Shown here piece after piece: positions 29,080-37,342 of a DNA stretch of 64,000 nucleotides. Location: positions 1 through 64,000 of the forward strand of contig NZ_WKJG01000094.1 in NCBI RefSeq assembly GCF_027853235.1, written 5' to 3'. This DNA is from Aliibacillus thermotolerans (lineage in GTDB: Bacteria; Bacillota; Bacilli; Bacillales; Marinococcaceae). A program made the translations under genes and the position numbers. The first letter of the stretch is position 1. Each line of letters begins with the position of its first letter. The notes beneath the pieces were generated by a model, which was given only the letters and a program-made list of their open reading frames with translations, searched no databases and was not told the origin of the DNA.

Positions 29080-29748
29080 ATGGCAGCGAAGCCAAAAGGC
29101 TATAAAAAAGATTCTCCGATCAAAGTGGTTATGATCGTCACCATCGCTTTGGTCCTTGTGATGGTGTTGCTTTATTTATTGATGAATCAATCAGGAAACA
29201 AGACGTTTGATAGTGCCCCGCCATTGGAAAACCAACCGGTACTTGGTAATGAAGAAGCATCCGTTTCCGTTGTCGAGTTTGGCGACTATAAATGTCCGGG
29301 TTGTGGAACGTGGGCAACAGAGATTTTTCCTCAATTGGAGGCAGATTACATAGAAAGTGGAGATGTGTCCTTTTCCTTTTACAACTATCTTGGCTTTGGA
29401 CAAGAGTCGTTTCTTGCGTCTCTTGCAAGTAGAACAGTGTATGAAGAAGCGCCGGAAGAGTTTTGGGAGTTTCATCAACGACTGTTTGAAGTAGCTCCTT
29501 CTGAAGAGGTAACGATGGAGTTATTGTTAGACCTTCTCGCGGAGCATGCACCTTCCGTAGAGGAAGAAACGTTTATGCAAGCATTAGAAGAAGGAACCTA
29601 TCTTTCTTCTCTTGAACAAGAATTAGCGGTCGTACAACAATATGAAGTCAATGCGACACCGACAATTGTCATTAACGAAACGCTGGTGGAAGATCCATTT
29701 GACTATGACGAAATCCAAGCGCTTATTGACGATCAGCTAGCGGAGTGA
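29080..29748 (+). CDS. bdbD: DsbA-family thiol-disulfide oxidoreductase
   Basis: The 222-residue protein is membrane-anchored by an N-terminal segment (residues about 15-36) and has a DsbA-like domain with CPGC at 72-75 and a cis-Pro segment VNATPTIVINE. It introduces disulfides in exported proteins. It overlaps the DsbB-type gene by 4 bp, the normal bdbDC arrangement. AGAGGTG precedes the ATG. Its place near the c-type cytochrome module could link it to heme protein maturation, which is inference. Confidence 0.9.
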   Translation: MAAKPKGYKKDSPIKVVMIVTIALVLVMVLLYLLMNQSGNKTFDSAPPLENQPVLGNEEASVSVVEFGDYKCPGCGTWATEIFPQLEADYIESGDVSFSFYNYLGFGQESFLASLASRTVYEEAPEEFWEFHQRLFEVAPSEEVTMELLLDLLAEHAPSVEEETFMQALEEGTYLSSLEQELAVVQQYEVNATPTIVINETLVEDPFDYDEIQALIDDQLAE

Positions 29749-30173
29749 CAAGGATGTCAAAAAATAGTTTGCTTCTTTATATTTCATGGCTCACTGCGCT
29801 TGTTGCCACTTTAGGCAGTTTATATTTTAGTGAAGTACGCCAGTTTATTCCGTGTGACATGTGTTGGTACCAACGAATTGCCATGTACCCGCTCGTGATA
29901 CTTCTTGGCATGGCCACCTTTCGTTCCGATATAGAGATGAAACGATATGCCCTTCCTTTTTCGGTGATTGGTATGGGGCTTTCTTCCCTTCATTACGCTG
30001 AGCAAAAAATAGAAAGCTTTGGTGGAATGGCGCCGTGTCAGTCTGGAGTGCCTTGTGACGGAGAATATATTAATTGGTTAGGATTTATCACAATCCCATT
30101 TTTAGCACTGATTGCTTTTGTCATCATTACTGTTTGTTTATTACTCATTCAAACGGGAAAGAAAAATGGATAA
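29745..30173 (+). CDS. bdbC: DsbB-family disulfide oxidoreductase
   Basis: The 142-residue protein has four membrane segments and two cysteine pairs, C37/C40 in PCDMCWYQR and C98/C104 in APCQSGVPC, which are the DsbB/BdbC quinone-coupled oxidation sites. It reoxidises BdbD. The frame begins at GTG 29745 overlapping the bdbD stop; an ATG at 29754 is an alternative start. A strong terminator follows. Confidence 0.9.
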   Translation: MTRMSKNSLLLYISWLTALVATLGSLYFSEVRQFIPCDMCWYQRIAMYPLVILLGMATFRSDIEMKRYALPFSVIGMGLSSLHYAEQKIESFGGMAPCQSGVPCDGEYINWLGFITIPFLALIAFVIITVCLLLIQTGKKNG

Positions 30174-30219
30174 AAAACCGAAGAGTGTCTTTTTATCATG
30201 AGAGACTCTTCGGTTTTTT
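30172..30219. terminator. Bidirectional terminator
   Basis: A 15-bp stem (AAAAAACCGAAGAGT with ACTCTTCGGTTTTTT) ends bdbC and the convergent ABC ATPase gene. Confidence 0.9.
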
Positions 30220-30225
30220 GCATTG

Positions 30226-31035
30226 TTATGAGTGGGGAACTTGAGGTTTCACTCGAATCCAAGGACGTTCATTTTCCCACTCGAGGGAAATGGGTAAATG
30301 AAACGTCTTTTCCAACGTGCTTTCAGTAAGCACTTCCTTTTTTCTCCCTTGAGCAGCTGTTTCCCCGGATGCAATGAGCATAGCGTGAGTAATAGAAGGC
30401 ACGATTTCTTCAATGTGGTGGGTGACGTAAAGTAATGTCGGACCATCCTCTTCTTTTGCCATCTGTTCAATGCTATCGAGTAACTCTTCTTTTGCAAGTA
30501 AATCGAGTCCGGTGCAAGGTTCGTCTAAAATAAGCAACGCCGGTTTTGGCATAAGTGCTCGCGCAAGCATTACTTTTCGTTTTTCTCCTTGGGAAAGGGT
30601 ACAAAATTCTCTTTCTTTCAAGGTTCCTATGTGCAGTTGATGGAGTAATTGTTCTGCTCGTTCGATATCTTCATCGTGTATCGTTTCATAAATACCGATA
30701 GAAGCGTGTTTTCCGCTTAAGACAATGTCTAACACCGTATCGTTAGAGCGGTGAAGAAACTGTTCTTCAATGTGAGGACTCATCAAGCCGATTTTTTTGC
30801 GAACGTTTTGAAGGTTTGTTTGTCCAAAACGGCGTCCAAAAACGGAAACGGTGCCGTGCATTGGCCAAATATAGCCCGTGATGATCTTTAAAAGAGACGT
30901 CTTTCCCGAACCATTTAACCCGAGAAGCACCCAATGTTCTCCTTTATGTACTTCCCAAGTGACGTTTTTAATAATGCGTTTCCCTTCCTTTTGCCACGTT
31001 ACTTGTTGTAAGTCAATCATTTTTTCCGTCATCAT
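30226..31035 (-). CDS. ylmA: ABC transporter ATP-binding protein, YlmA/ModF-like
   Basis: This 269-residue ATPase has Walker A (GLNGSGKTS), the ABC signature TLSQGEKRKVMLARAL and Walker B ALLILDEPCTGLD. Wording is close to Bacillus YlmA, an ABC ATPase without an obvious permease partner. No membrane gene adjoins it here. ATG at 31035 was chosen because GGAGG lies 6 bp upstream; a longer frame begins inside that ribosome site. Substrate unknown. Confidence 0.85.
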   Translation of the reverse strand: MMTEKMIDLQQVTWQKEGKRIIKNVTWEVHKGEHWVLLGLNGSGKTSLLKIITGYIWPMHGTVSVFGRRFGQTNLQNVRKKIGLMSPHIEEQFLHRSNDTVLDIVLSGKHASIGIYETIHDEDIERAEQLLHQLHIGTLKEREFCTLSQGEKRKVMLARALMPKPALLILDEPCTGLDLLAKEELLDSIEQMAKEEDGPTLLYVTHHIEEIVPSITHAMLIASGETAAQGRKKEVLTESTLEKTFHLPISLEWENERPWIRVKPQVPHS

Positions 31036-31206
31036 AGGTTCCTCCATCCTACCACTTTTTCTTTAGTATATCTCTCTCAAATGATAATTCAAAGCTTCTA
31101 GCTAGGTTGTATGGAAGTTACGTTATTTACCAATTTTCTAAATATTGATACACTAGTATTATATTGATATTAAAATATTAAATGGATAAAAGGAAGTGGG
31201 AAAAGT

Positions 31207-32391
31207 ATGAGAAATGTAGTCATTGTGAGTGGGAAGCGAACACCGATTGGTCGTTTCAATGGGGTATTCAAAGATAAAACGGCAGTGGAACTTGGAACGA
31301 TTGCTTTAAAAGGTGCACTGGAAGCAATCAACCTTGATCCACAACATATCGAAGAAGTGATCGGTGGACATGTATATCAAGCAGGATGTAAAGGAAACAC
31401 TGCTCGTCAAGTAGCCATTCATGCCGGTTGCCCGGTGGAAACAGTCGCTGTGACGATCAACCAACAATGTCCATCTTCTCTGCGTGCGACAGATATGTTG
31501 GCAGGAGAAATTATGCTAGGAAAAATTGATGCCGGAGCAGTCGTTGGAATGGAAAGTATGACGAATGTTCCATACTTACTGCCTAAAGCAAGACAAGGGT
31601 ATCGCATGGGAGATGCAAAAGTTGTAGATGGATTGCTTCATGACGCTTTGCTCGATGCTTTTCATGGTTATCATATGGGGGTTACCGCCGAGAACCTCGT
31701 TGAAAAATATGAAATTTCTCGGGAAGCACAAGATGAGTTAGCGCTTAGTAGCCAAAAGAGAGCCGTTGCTGCGATGGAAAAAGGCATATTTAAAGAAGAA
31801 ATTGTACCGGTAGAAGTAAAACAACGCCGTGAAACGGTCGTCATTGAAGAGGATGAAGGACCAAATCCAAACACGACAGCGGATTCATTAAAGGGACTTC
31901 GACCTGTGTTTAAAGAAGGGGGAACGGTGACAGCCGGGAACGCTTCCACTTTAAACGATGGAGCAGCTGCTCTCATTTTAATGGCGGAAGAAAAAGCAGA
32001 AGCGTTGGGATTAGAGCCCCTTGCCCGTATTGTTGGGTCATCCTCTGCTGCGGTAGATCCGAAAGTAATGGGAATCGGAGTCGTACCAGCGGTGAAAAAA
32101 GCCCTTGCCGCAAGCAATCTCACAAAAGAAGAGATCGATTATTGGGAAATTAATGAAGCCTTTGCGGCACAGTTTCTCGCTGTCAATCAAGAATTAAATA
32201 TTGATCTCGATAAAGTGAACCGATACGGCTCCGGCATTTCCCTTGGGCATCCTGTTGGGGCAACCGGTGCGCGAATTCTCGTTACACTGATTCACGAGTT
32301 ACAGAAATCGAAAGAAAAGTACGGTTGTGCGTCTCTTTGTGCCGGAGGTGGCCCGGGAGCTGCTCTTGTCGTTGAAAATGTAAATATATAA
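31207..32391 (+). CDS. Acetyl-CoA acetyltransferase (thiolase)
   Basis: The 394-residue thiolase has the nucleophilic cysteine C88 ([10 protein letters not shown]), H348 in [10 protein letters not shown] and C378 in [10 protein letters not shown]. It condenses or cleaves acyl-CoAs; as with most of the family, direction depends on metabolism. Downstream genes encode enoyl-CoA hydratase and hydroxybutyryl-CoA dehydrogenase, so a short-chain acyl-CoA or butyrate-type pathway fits, although a substrate-binding protein gene and mobile-element debris lie between. AAGGAAGTGGG precedes the ATG. Confidence 0.9.
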   Translation: MRNVVIVSGKRTPIGRFNGVFKDKTAVELGTIALKGALEAINLDPQHIEEVIGGHVYQAGCKGNTARQVAIHAGCPVETVAVTINQQCPSSLRATDMLAGEIMLGKIDAGAVVGMESMTNVPYLLPKARQGYRMGDAKVVDGLLHDALLDAFHGYHMGVTAENLVEKYEISREAQDELALSSQKRAVAAMEKGIFKEEIVPVEVKQRRETVVIEEDEGPNPNTTADSLKGLRPVFKEGGTVTAGNASTLNDGAAALILMAEEKAEALGLEPLARIVGSSSAAVDPKVMGIGVVPAVKKALAASNLTKEEIDYWEINEAFAAQFLAVNQELNIDLDKVNRYGSGISLGHPVGATGARILVTLIHELQKSKEKYGCASLCAGGGPGAALVVENVNI

Positions 32392-32723
32392 TTGAAGAAA
32401 TCGTAAAGAGTTGTCTCAAATCATTCGGGCAACTCTTTTTTTGGCTCTGAAGGGATGGAGATGTTGCTTTGAATGGCTCTCCTTCTAATGATAGAAGTCC
32501 CTTCCATAAAATATATGAAAAAAGAAAAGAGAAACCATAAAGTTTGCTCTTTTAAATAATAATAGTGTCTGTATGATAAAAGAAAGTGATAGGAACAATG
32601 AACAGATCATGGATAAATTGAAAGCGTATTCATCTTAGTTCAATAAATATCTGACCAACCGTGACTTCTGAAAAAATAAATATTTTTAAAAATTAAAATA
32701 AAAATAAATAATGGAAAAAGGAG
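32392..32723. other. Intergenic region with the thiolase terminator
   Basis: AGAGTTG pairs with CAACTCT around 32407-32437, followed by TTTTTTT, ending the thiolase transcript. The rest is AT-rich with no gene. The region just before 32724 carries an AAAAAGGAG ribosome site. Confidence 0.5.
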
Positions 32724-33824
32724 TTGTATGATAAAAGAAATTACGTACTTATCGTAACGATGGTCTTTATTGCTCTCGTATTGGTGGCATGTGGTCAATC
32801 TAGTTCAACGACAGAAGCAGAAGGAAGTACTTCAGAAATGAAAGATAATCTAATCATTGGAACACACCCCAGTGGTTCTTCTTATCATACTACCGGATCT
32901 GCAGTAGCAAATGTAGTAAACGAACATTCATCGCTGCAAGTAACCGTACAGCCATATGAAGGTCCGAATGCTTGGATGCCTTTATTAAATAGTGGAGAAA
33001 TAGATATGGGAGTGATTTCGAGTCTTGATTTATTTTGGGGGATCCAAGGAGAATATGGGCATCCGGAACCTCATAGTAACGTACGTGCATTCATCGTCGG
33101 CAATTATCCTCCCACAGTTGGCATGGTGGTAAAAGAAGATTCAGACATTATGACAACTGCTGACTTGAAAGGGAAGAAAGTGGCAACCGGATACGCAGGA
33201 AATCATCTCAATCATTTGTTGTCTGAATATCATTTAAATTCTGTTGGGTTAACTTGGGACGATGTCGAGCCAGTGCCTGTCACAGCAGCAATTGATGGAC
33301 TTGAAGCGCTACGAGATGGAAGAGTAGATGCAGCACTCGGATTAGGTCCTATTTCAGCCGTAACCATGGAAGTTCATTCGGCAGTAGGGGGCTTAAGGGT
33401 GTTAAATCTGGCGGATGTGGAACCAGAAAATATCGAGGACTTTCCTGAAGATGTTGCGCAAAAAATAGGGGAAGGCATTCCGGGAGCGAGACCTGCTGTC
33501 CATGAAGATATGGGAATTTTAGAAGGGAAAACAGCAACAGGCTATGAGTACCCTATTATGTTGGCTACGACGACTAAATTGAACGAAGAAACAGTCTACA
33601 AAACGCTTGAAGCAATCTGGGAAAATTATGAAGAACTTCACTCTGTGCATGCATGGCTAGAGGATTGGAGTCCAGACACGATGTTCCAAGAAAAACCACC
33701 GGTTCCTTATCATCCGGGAGCTATCCAATTTTTCAAAGATCAAGGACTCTGGACAGAGGATGCGGAAAAACATCATCAAGAACTGCTTGATGCACTTCGT
33801 CCCGTTCTTGATAGCAATAGGTAA
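32724..33824 (+). CDS. TAXI-family TRAP transporter solute-binding lipoprotein
   Basis: The roughly 366-residue exported protein has a signal peptide ending in a lipobox (LVLVACGQS) and the TAXI-type binding domain (IIGTHPSGSSYHTTG, LLNSGEIDMGVISSLD). It would capture a carboxylate or similar solute for a TRAP importer. No membrane subunit follows. The start is awkward: the only in-frame start near the signal peptide is TTG at 32724, which abuts the ribosome site, whereas the well-spaced ATG at 32728 is in another frame and soon stops. An indel at the very 5' end is likely. Confidence 0.75.
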   Translation: MYDKRNYVLIVTMVFIALVLVACGQSSSTTEAEGSTSEMKDNLIIGTHPSGSSYHTTGSAVANVVNEHSSLQVTVQPYEGPNAWMPLLNSGEIDMGVISSLDLFWGIQGEYGHPEPHSNVRAFIVGNYPPTVGMVVKEDSDIMTTADLKGKKVATGYAGNHLNHLLSEYHLNSVGLTWDDVEPVPVTAAIDGLEALRDGRVDAALGLGPISAVTMEVHSAVGGLRVLNLADVEPENIEDFPEDVAQKIGEGIPGARPAVHEDMGILEGKTATGYEYPIMLATTTKLNEETVYKTLEAIWENYEELHSVHAWLEDWSPDTMFQEKPPVPYHPGAIQFFKDQGLWTEDAEKHHQELLDALRPVLDSNR

Positions 33825-33849
33825 GACTTTGATGTAATCGCCATCTTTT

Positions 33850-33896
33850 CCCCTGCTCCACACTCAACGTGCGACTTTCACCGCATTAGGCGTTCC
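33850..33896 (-). other. Group II intron domain V/VI-like remnant
   Basis: On the minus strand TGCGGTGAAAGTCGCACGT is the apical sequence of bacterial group II intron domain V (canonical ATGCGRTGAAAGTCGCACGT). The outer stem is imperfect. It lies directly downstream of the broken maturase fragment, as in an intact intron. Confidence 0.6.
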
Positions 33897-33907
33897 ATCT
33901 TATTCTT

Positions 33908-34235
33908 TTATACTAAAGCAACTAAATTACAAACTTTACGAAATTGATTTATTTTCTCCAATTGTTTCTCATCCAATTGGAGGATTTTTCTATATTGTTC
34001 AATCGTCTTTTCTTCTGTTGCATGGATTAACCTATGGACATTTTCGTGAAACTACTACGAGATTACTGAATTTATCCGTTCCACCCATGTGACGAGGTGT
34101 CTTGTGATGACAGTGAACTTCATTAGCAAGGAGGAATTTCCCTGTTACTGCACATTTGCCTAATTGCATAGAGTACTTTGAAATTCTGTTATCTGCAAAT
34201 TCTAATTTGTCGTTATCGAAGTGTGTTTGTAGCAT
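33908..34235 (-). pseudogene. Broken group II intron reverse transcriptase/maturase, C-terminal HNH part
   Basis: Reading on the minus strand, EFADNRISKYSMQLGKCA and ANEVHCHHKTPRHMGGTD form the C-terminal HNH endonuclease of group II intron proteins. The frame stops early after VVVSRKCP, but the adjacent frame continues VHRLIHATEEKTIEQYRK and ends NLVALV at 33908. So there is one frameshift plus loss of the whole reverse transcriptase region. It is a dead remnant. Confidence 0.7.
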
Positions 34236-34289
34236 TTTATAAATTTACGTTGTAATTTCGGCTTATCGAGATAGCAATTAGCCATCCCT

Positions 34290-34375
34290 TGTCCGAAGGC
34301 GATTCATCCCCCACCTACTCACTGGGATACGCCCTTCACGTACCTTGAGGTGGGGGGCTTCTCGTCTAAATTAAG
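34290..34375. mobile_element. IS605/IS1341-type element end remnant
   Basis: CCCCCACCT (34308-34316) and AGGTGGGGG (34348-34356) form a stem next to a CTTCTCG end. This resembles the right-end hairpins of IS200/IS605-type elements with TnpB genes. No TnpB gene is present in the flanks, so only the end survives. Assignment is by resemblance. Confidence 0.4.
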
Positions 34376-34611
34376 ATGAAAAGATACAGTGTCCAGCGCG
34401 AACGATCATATTGCTGAACACTGCTTTGCTAAGAATGGAATGATGGTGATTGATTACCAATGATTGTATCCTGTTTCTTATTGTGAATTGATAAGTTCAA
34501 TATAAGAAAATTTTATCGTGAAGTATTGAACATGTCAATTCTTCACTCGAAATATATCGAAAATTACTTAAAAGGAAATGTCATGGAACCAAAACAAATG
34601 AAAAGGCATTT

Positions 34612-34650
34612 CCAATGGTGTCATTGTGAAAGATAAGACAATGCCATTGG
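34612..34650. terminator. Inverted repeat, probable terminator
   Basis: CCAATGGTGTCATTGT (34612-34627) pairs with ACAATGCCATTGG (34638-34650), followed by AATTTTATTTT. Which transcript it ends is unclear, because only remnants lie upstream. Confidence 0.55.
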
Positions 34651-34702
34651 AATTTTATTTTGCAATTATTTTGAGAAAATAAAAATTATTTTTAAAACAG
34701 GC

Positions 34703-34757
34703 TTGAAAATTCAGAAAAAAGTTTATAATTAAATTTAAACACAAAGTATAAATTTAA
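34703..34757 (+). promoter_or_regulatory. Promoter and palindromic operator of the acyl-CoA operon
   Basis: TTGAAA (34703-34708) and TATAAT (34724-34729) form a promoter with a slightly short spacer. Immediately downstream TTAAATTTA (34729-34737) and TAAATTTAA (34749-34757) form a 9-bp inverted repeat overlapping the transcription start, a likely repressor site. The regulator is unknown. Confidence 0.5.
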
Positions 34758-34793
34758 CTAAAAAGAAATGATTTTCCTCCAGGAGGGAACGGG

Positions 34794-35569
34794 ATGGGAC
34801 AAGTTGTTCAAACAAAAATATGTAAGGGGATTGGTTACCTTGAGTTGGCAAGACCGGATAAACGAAATGCGTTAACGAAGAAATTAGTGGAACAAGCGAT
34901 TGCAGCTTGTCGTAAGTTAGACGAATCTCCGGAGGTAAGAGTGATTATCTTGTCTGGAGCGGGAAGTGCGTTTTGCGCCGGCGGTGATATAATGGAAATG
35001 AGGTCCTTAAACAAAGCGAGTGAGATCTCTCTATGGATGAAAAATGCATTTCGTCTAACAAAAACAATTCAAGAGTTAAATAAATATGTGATTGCTGCAG
35101 TCCATGGTTTTGCAGCTGGAGCGGGCTTTAGTCTTGCGCTTGCTTCTGATTTTGTCGTGGCGGACCGCAACAGTTCTTTTATTAGTAGCTTTACCAATGT
35201 CGGATTGATTCCTGATTTAGGGTTAACGAAATTGCTGACAGAACGAGTGCTCTTCCGTTAGCAAAAGAATGGATTGCTTCTGGACGAGCCATTTCTGCTG
35301 AAGAACTGTATGAGAAAGGTCTCGTGAATCGTTTAAGTGATGGCGACGTCGTTCAAGAAGCGACAGAGTTTTCACAATTTATTTTAAAAGGCTCTCCACT
35401 TACCCGGATGTATGAGAAAAAAATATTAAATGAAGTGAAAGACATGTCCATGGATGCAGCACTCATTCAAGAGATGATCACACAATCGTTACTTCTTCAA
35501 ACAGAGGACCATAAAGAAGGTGTTGCTGCCTTTTTAGAAAAACGCACGCCTCAATTTCAAGGAAATTAA
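34794..35569 (+). pseudogene. Enoyl-CoA hydratase/isomerase, frameshifted
   Basis: The first frame (34794-35261) encodes the crotonase fold with GAGSAFCAGGDIMEM and HGFAAGAGFSLALASD oxyanion-hole segments, then stops just after KLLTERV. The adjacent frame resumes directly as ALPLAKEWIASGRAIS and runs to 35569 with a normal C terminus (VAAFLEKRTPQFQGN). One missing base near 35248 explains the break. Total length would be about 258 residues, typical of the family. AGGAGGG precedes the ATG. It is either a recent inactivation or a sequencing error. It would hydrate enoyl-CoA for the hydroxybutyryl-CoA dehydrogenase 24 bp downstream. Confidence 0.8.
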
Positions 35570-35593
35570 GCAAGAAAGGAGCTAGAAACACTT

Positions 35594-36445
35594 ATGAAAA
35601 CGATTGCAGTTGTAGGGGCAGGTACGATGGGAAACGGCATTGCCCAAGTTGCAGCAGAAACCGGTTATGAAGTGATCCTTTATGATGTCAATGAAGAAGG
35701 ATTAAACAAAGGCATAGAACGCATTGAAAAGAATCTGAAGAAAAATGTCGAAAAAGAAAAAATCGATGAACAGACAGCCAAAGATATAAGAGCGCGCATC
35801 CAACCAACCTTACAAATGAAAGATTTAAAAGACGTCGATATCGTTATTGAAGCCATCATTGAAAAAATTGAACCGAAAAAAGAATTGTTCGGTCAATTAG
35901 ATCAAATTTGTAAAGACGAGACAATTTTTGCTTCGAACACGTCCGGAATCAGCATTACCGAAATGGCAGCCAGTGTGAAACGCAGCAGTCAGTTTATCGG
36001 GATGCACTTTTTTAACCCCGTTCCGGTCATGAAATTAGTAGAAGTGATTCGCGGAGAACAAACATCGGACGAGACGTTTCAAAAAGCCCACGCTCTCGTA
36101 GAAGAGTTCAATAAAGAAGCGATTTCGGTAGAAGATGCGCCGTTGTTTGCGGTGAATCGCATCTTAGTTCCAATGTTAAACGAAGCAATTTTTGTGTTAG
36201 GAGAAGGAATTGCCAGTGCAGAAGACATTGATAAAGGGATGAAATTAGGAGCAAATCATCCAATTGGTCCCCTCGCACTGTCTGATTTAATCGGGTTGGA
36301 CACTTTACTTTTTGTGATGGAAACGCTCTATCAGGAAACGAATGACTCGAAGTATCGTCCAGCTCCTTTGCTGAAAAAATATGTGCGAGCAGGCTATCTC
36401 GGAAGAAAAACAGGAAAAGGATTTTTCACGTACGAAAGCAAATAG
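35594..36445 (+). CDS. hbd: 3-hydroxybutyryl-CoA dehydrogenase
   Basis: The 283-residue enzyme oxidises (or forms) 3-hydroxyacyl-CoA with NAD. The N-terminal VVGAGTMGNGIAQVAA is the dinucleotide-binding loop, SNTSGIS and FIGMHFFNPVPVMKLVE contain the catalytic His, and GRKTGKGFFTY is the C-terminal signature. AAAGGAG lies upstream. It follows the hydratase gene in the same operon and is 37 bp before the RibB-like gene. Confidence 0.93.
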   Translation: MKTIAVVGAGTMGNGIAQVAAETGYEVILYDVNEEGLNKGIERIEKNLKKNVEKEKIDEQTAKDIRARIQPTLQMKDLKDVDIVIEAIIEKIEPKKELFGQLDQICKDETIFASNTSGISITEMAASVKRSSQFIGMHFFNPVPVMKLVEVIRGEQTSDETFQKAHALVEEFNKEAISVEDAPLFAVNRILVPMLNEAIFVLGEGIASAEDIDKGMKLGANHPIGPLALSDLIGLDTLLFVMETLYQETNDSKYRPAPLLKKYVRAGYLGRKTGKGFFTYESK

Positions 36446-36482
36446 TCACTTCCAACCTAGAAAATAAAAGGAGGGAGTATTG

Positions 36483-37073
36483 ATGGTTGAGGATTCTATT
36501 AAACAAGCAACGATGGAGTTACAAAAAGGGAACTTAATTATTTTGTTTGATGATATGTTGCATAATGCCGGTTATTTAATGGGAGTTGCTGAAAATGTAA
36601 GCGCTCCAAATATTAATCAAATGACGAAAATTGCGAAAGGATTAACGTATGTATGTATGCCGGAGGAAAAAGCACGGAAATTAGAGTTACCTTTAATGGT
36701 AGAAGGAACCAATCATTTTGAAGCAACTGTATCCATCGATCATATTTCTACTACAACCGGTATTTCTGTTTTTGAACGTATGCAAACGATTAAAGAGCTG
36801 ACAAAACCAGATGTTCAACCGGATGAATTTCAAAAACCAGGACATATTTTTCCGTTGGTAAGTAAAGAAAAAGGTTTGTTAGAGCGAATCGGCATTACGG
36901 AAGCAGCAGTGGATGTTGCTAAGATGTGTTCGCCCATTCCCTTTGCTTATATGAGTGAAATGTTAAACGAAGCGGGAGAAGTCGCAACAAAAGAAGAGAT
37001 TCAACAGATAGTAGTAACAGAGAAGTGGATGTTTGTTTTTGCATTCGAGAAGAAATTGCTTTTCCAACAGTGA
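36483..37073 (+). CDS. RibB-like protein lacking the catalytic acidic loop; probably frameshifted at its end
   Basis: The protein matches 3,4-dihydroxy-2-butanone-4-phosphate synthase along its length: STTTGISVFERMQTI, DEFQKPGHIFPL and GITEAAVD. However the essential DDEDRENEGD loop reads DDMLHNAGYLM, and the His of GHTEAAVD is Ile, so Mg2+ binding and catalysis should be lost. ATG 36483 has AAAGGAGGG at good spacing. The frame stops at 37073, but the adjacent frame continues with IREEIAFPTVNQLLFQM to a stop at 37181-37183, consistent with one missing T in the run near 37035. It lies in an acyl-CoA operon, not a riboflavin operon. Confidence 0.7.
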   Translation: MVEDSIKQATMELQKGNLIILFDDMLHNAGYLMGVAENVSAPNINQMTKIAKGLTYVCMPEEKARKLELPLMVEGTNHFEATVSIDHISTTTGISVFERMQTIKELTKPDVQPDEFQKPGHIFPLVSKEKGLLERIGITEAAVDVAKMCSPIPFAYMSEMLNEAGEVATKEEIQQIVVTEKWMFVFAFEKKLLFQQ

Positions 37074-37224
37074 ATCAATTACTCTTTCAAATGGAAAAAG
37101 ACAAACAAATGATTTTAAAGCGTTTTCGCTTGATGGAAGAAAGATCCGTCGTATTGCGGGATAGCTCTCTTCTAGAAATATAAACCTTACACCATCCCAC
37201 TCCCTCTTTTTTCAATTGGAATAA

Positions 37225-37279
37225 TGACTTTTACGAGAAAAACGTGTATACTCTTCTCTGAAGGAATGAACGTTCATTC
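37225..37279 (+). promoter_or_regulatory. Promoter with a FadR-like palindromic operator
   Basis: TGACTT (37225-37230) and TATACT (37247-37252) fit a promoter. GAATGAACGTTCATTC (37264-37279) is a perfect 16-bp palindrome just downstream. It resembles TetR-type FadR boxes of Bacillus (TGAATGA..TCATTCA), which suggests acyl-CoA-responsive control. Regulator identity is inference. Confidence 0.6.
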
Positions 37280-37342
37280 ATTTCTTTAGAGAAGAATTTT
37301 TTATTTTTAAAGAATATATTGAAAAAGGAGGAGGATCAAAAC

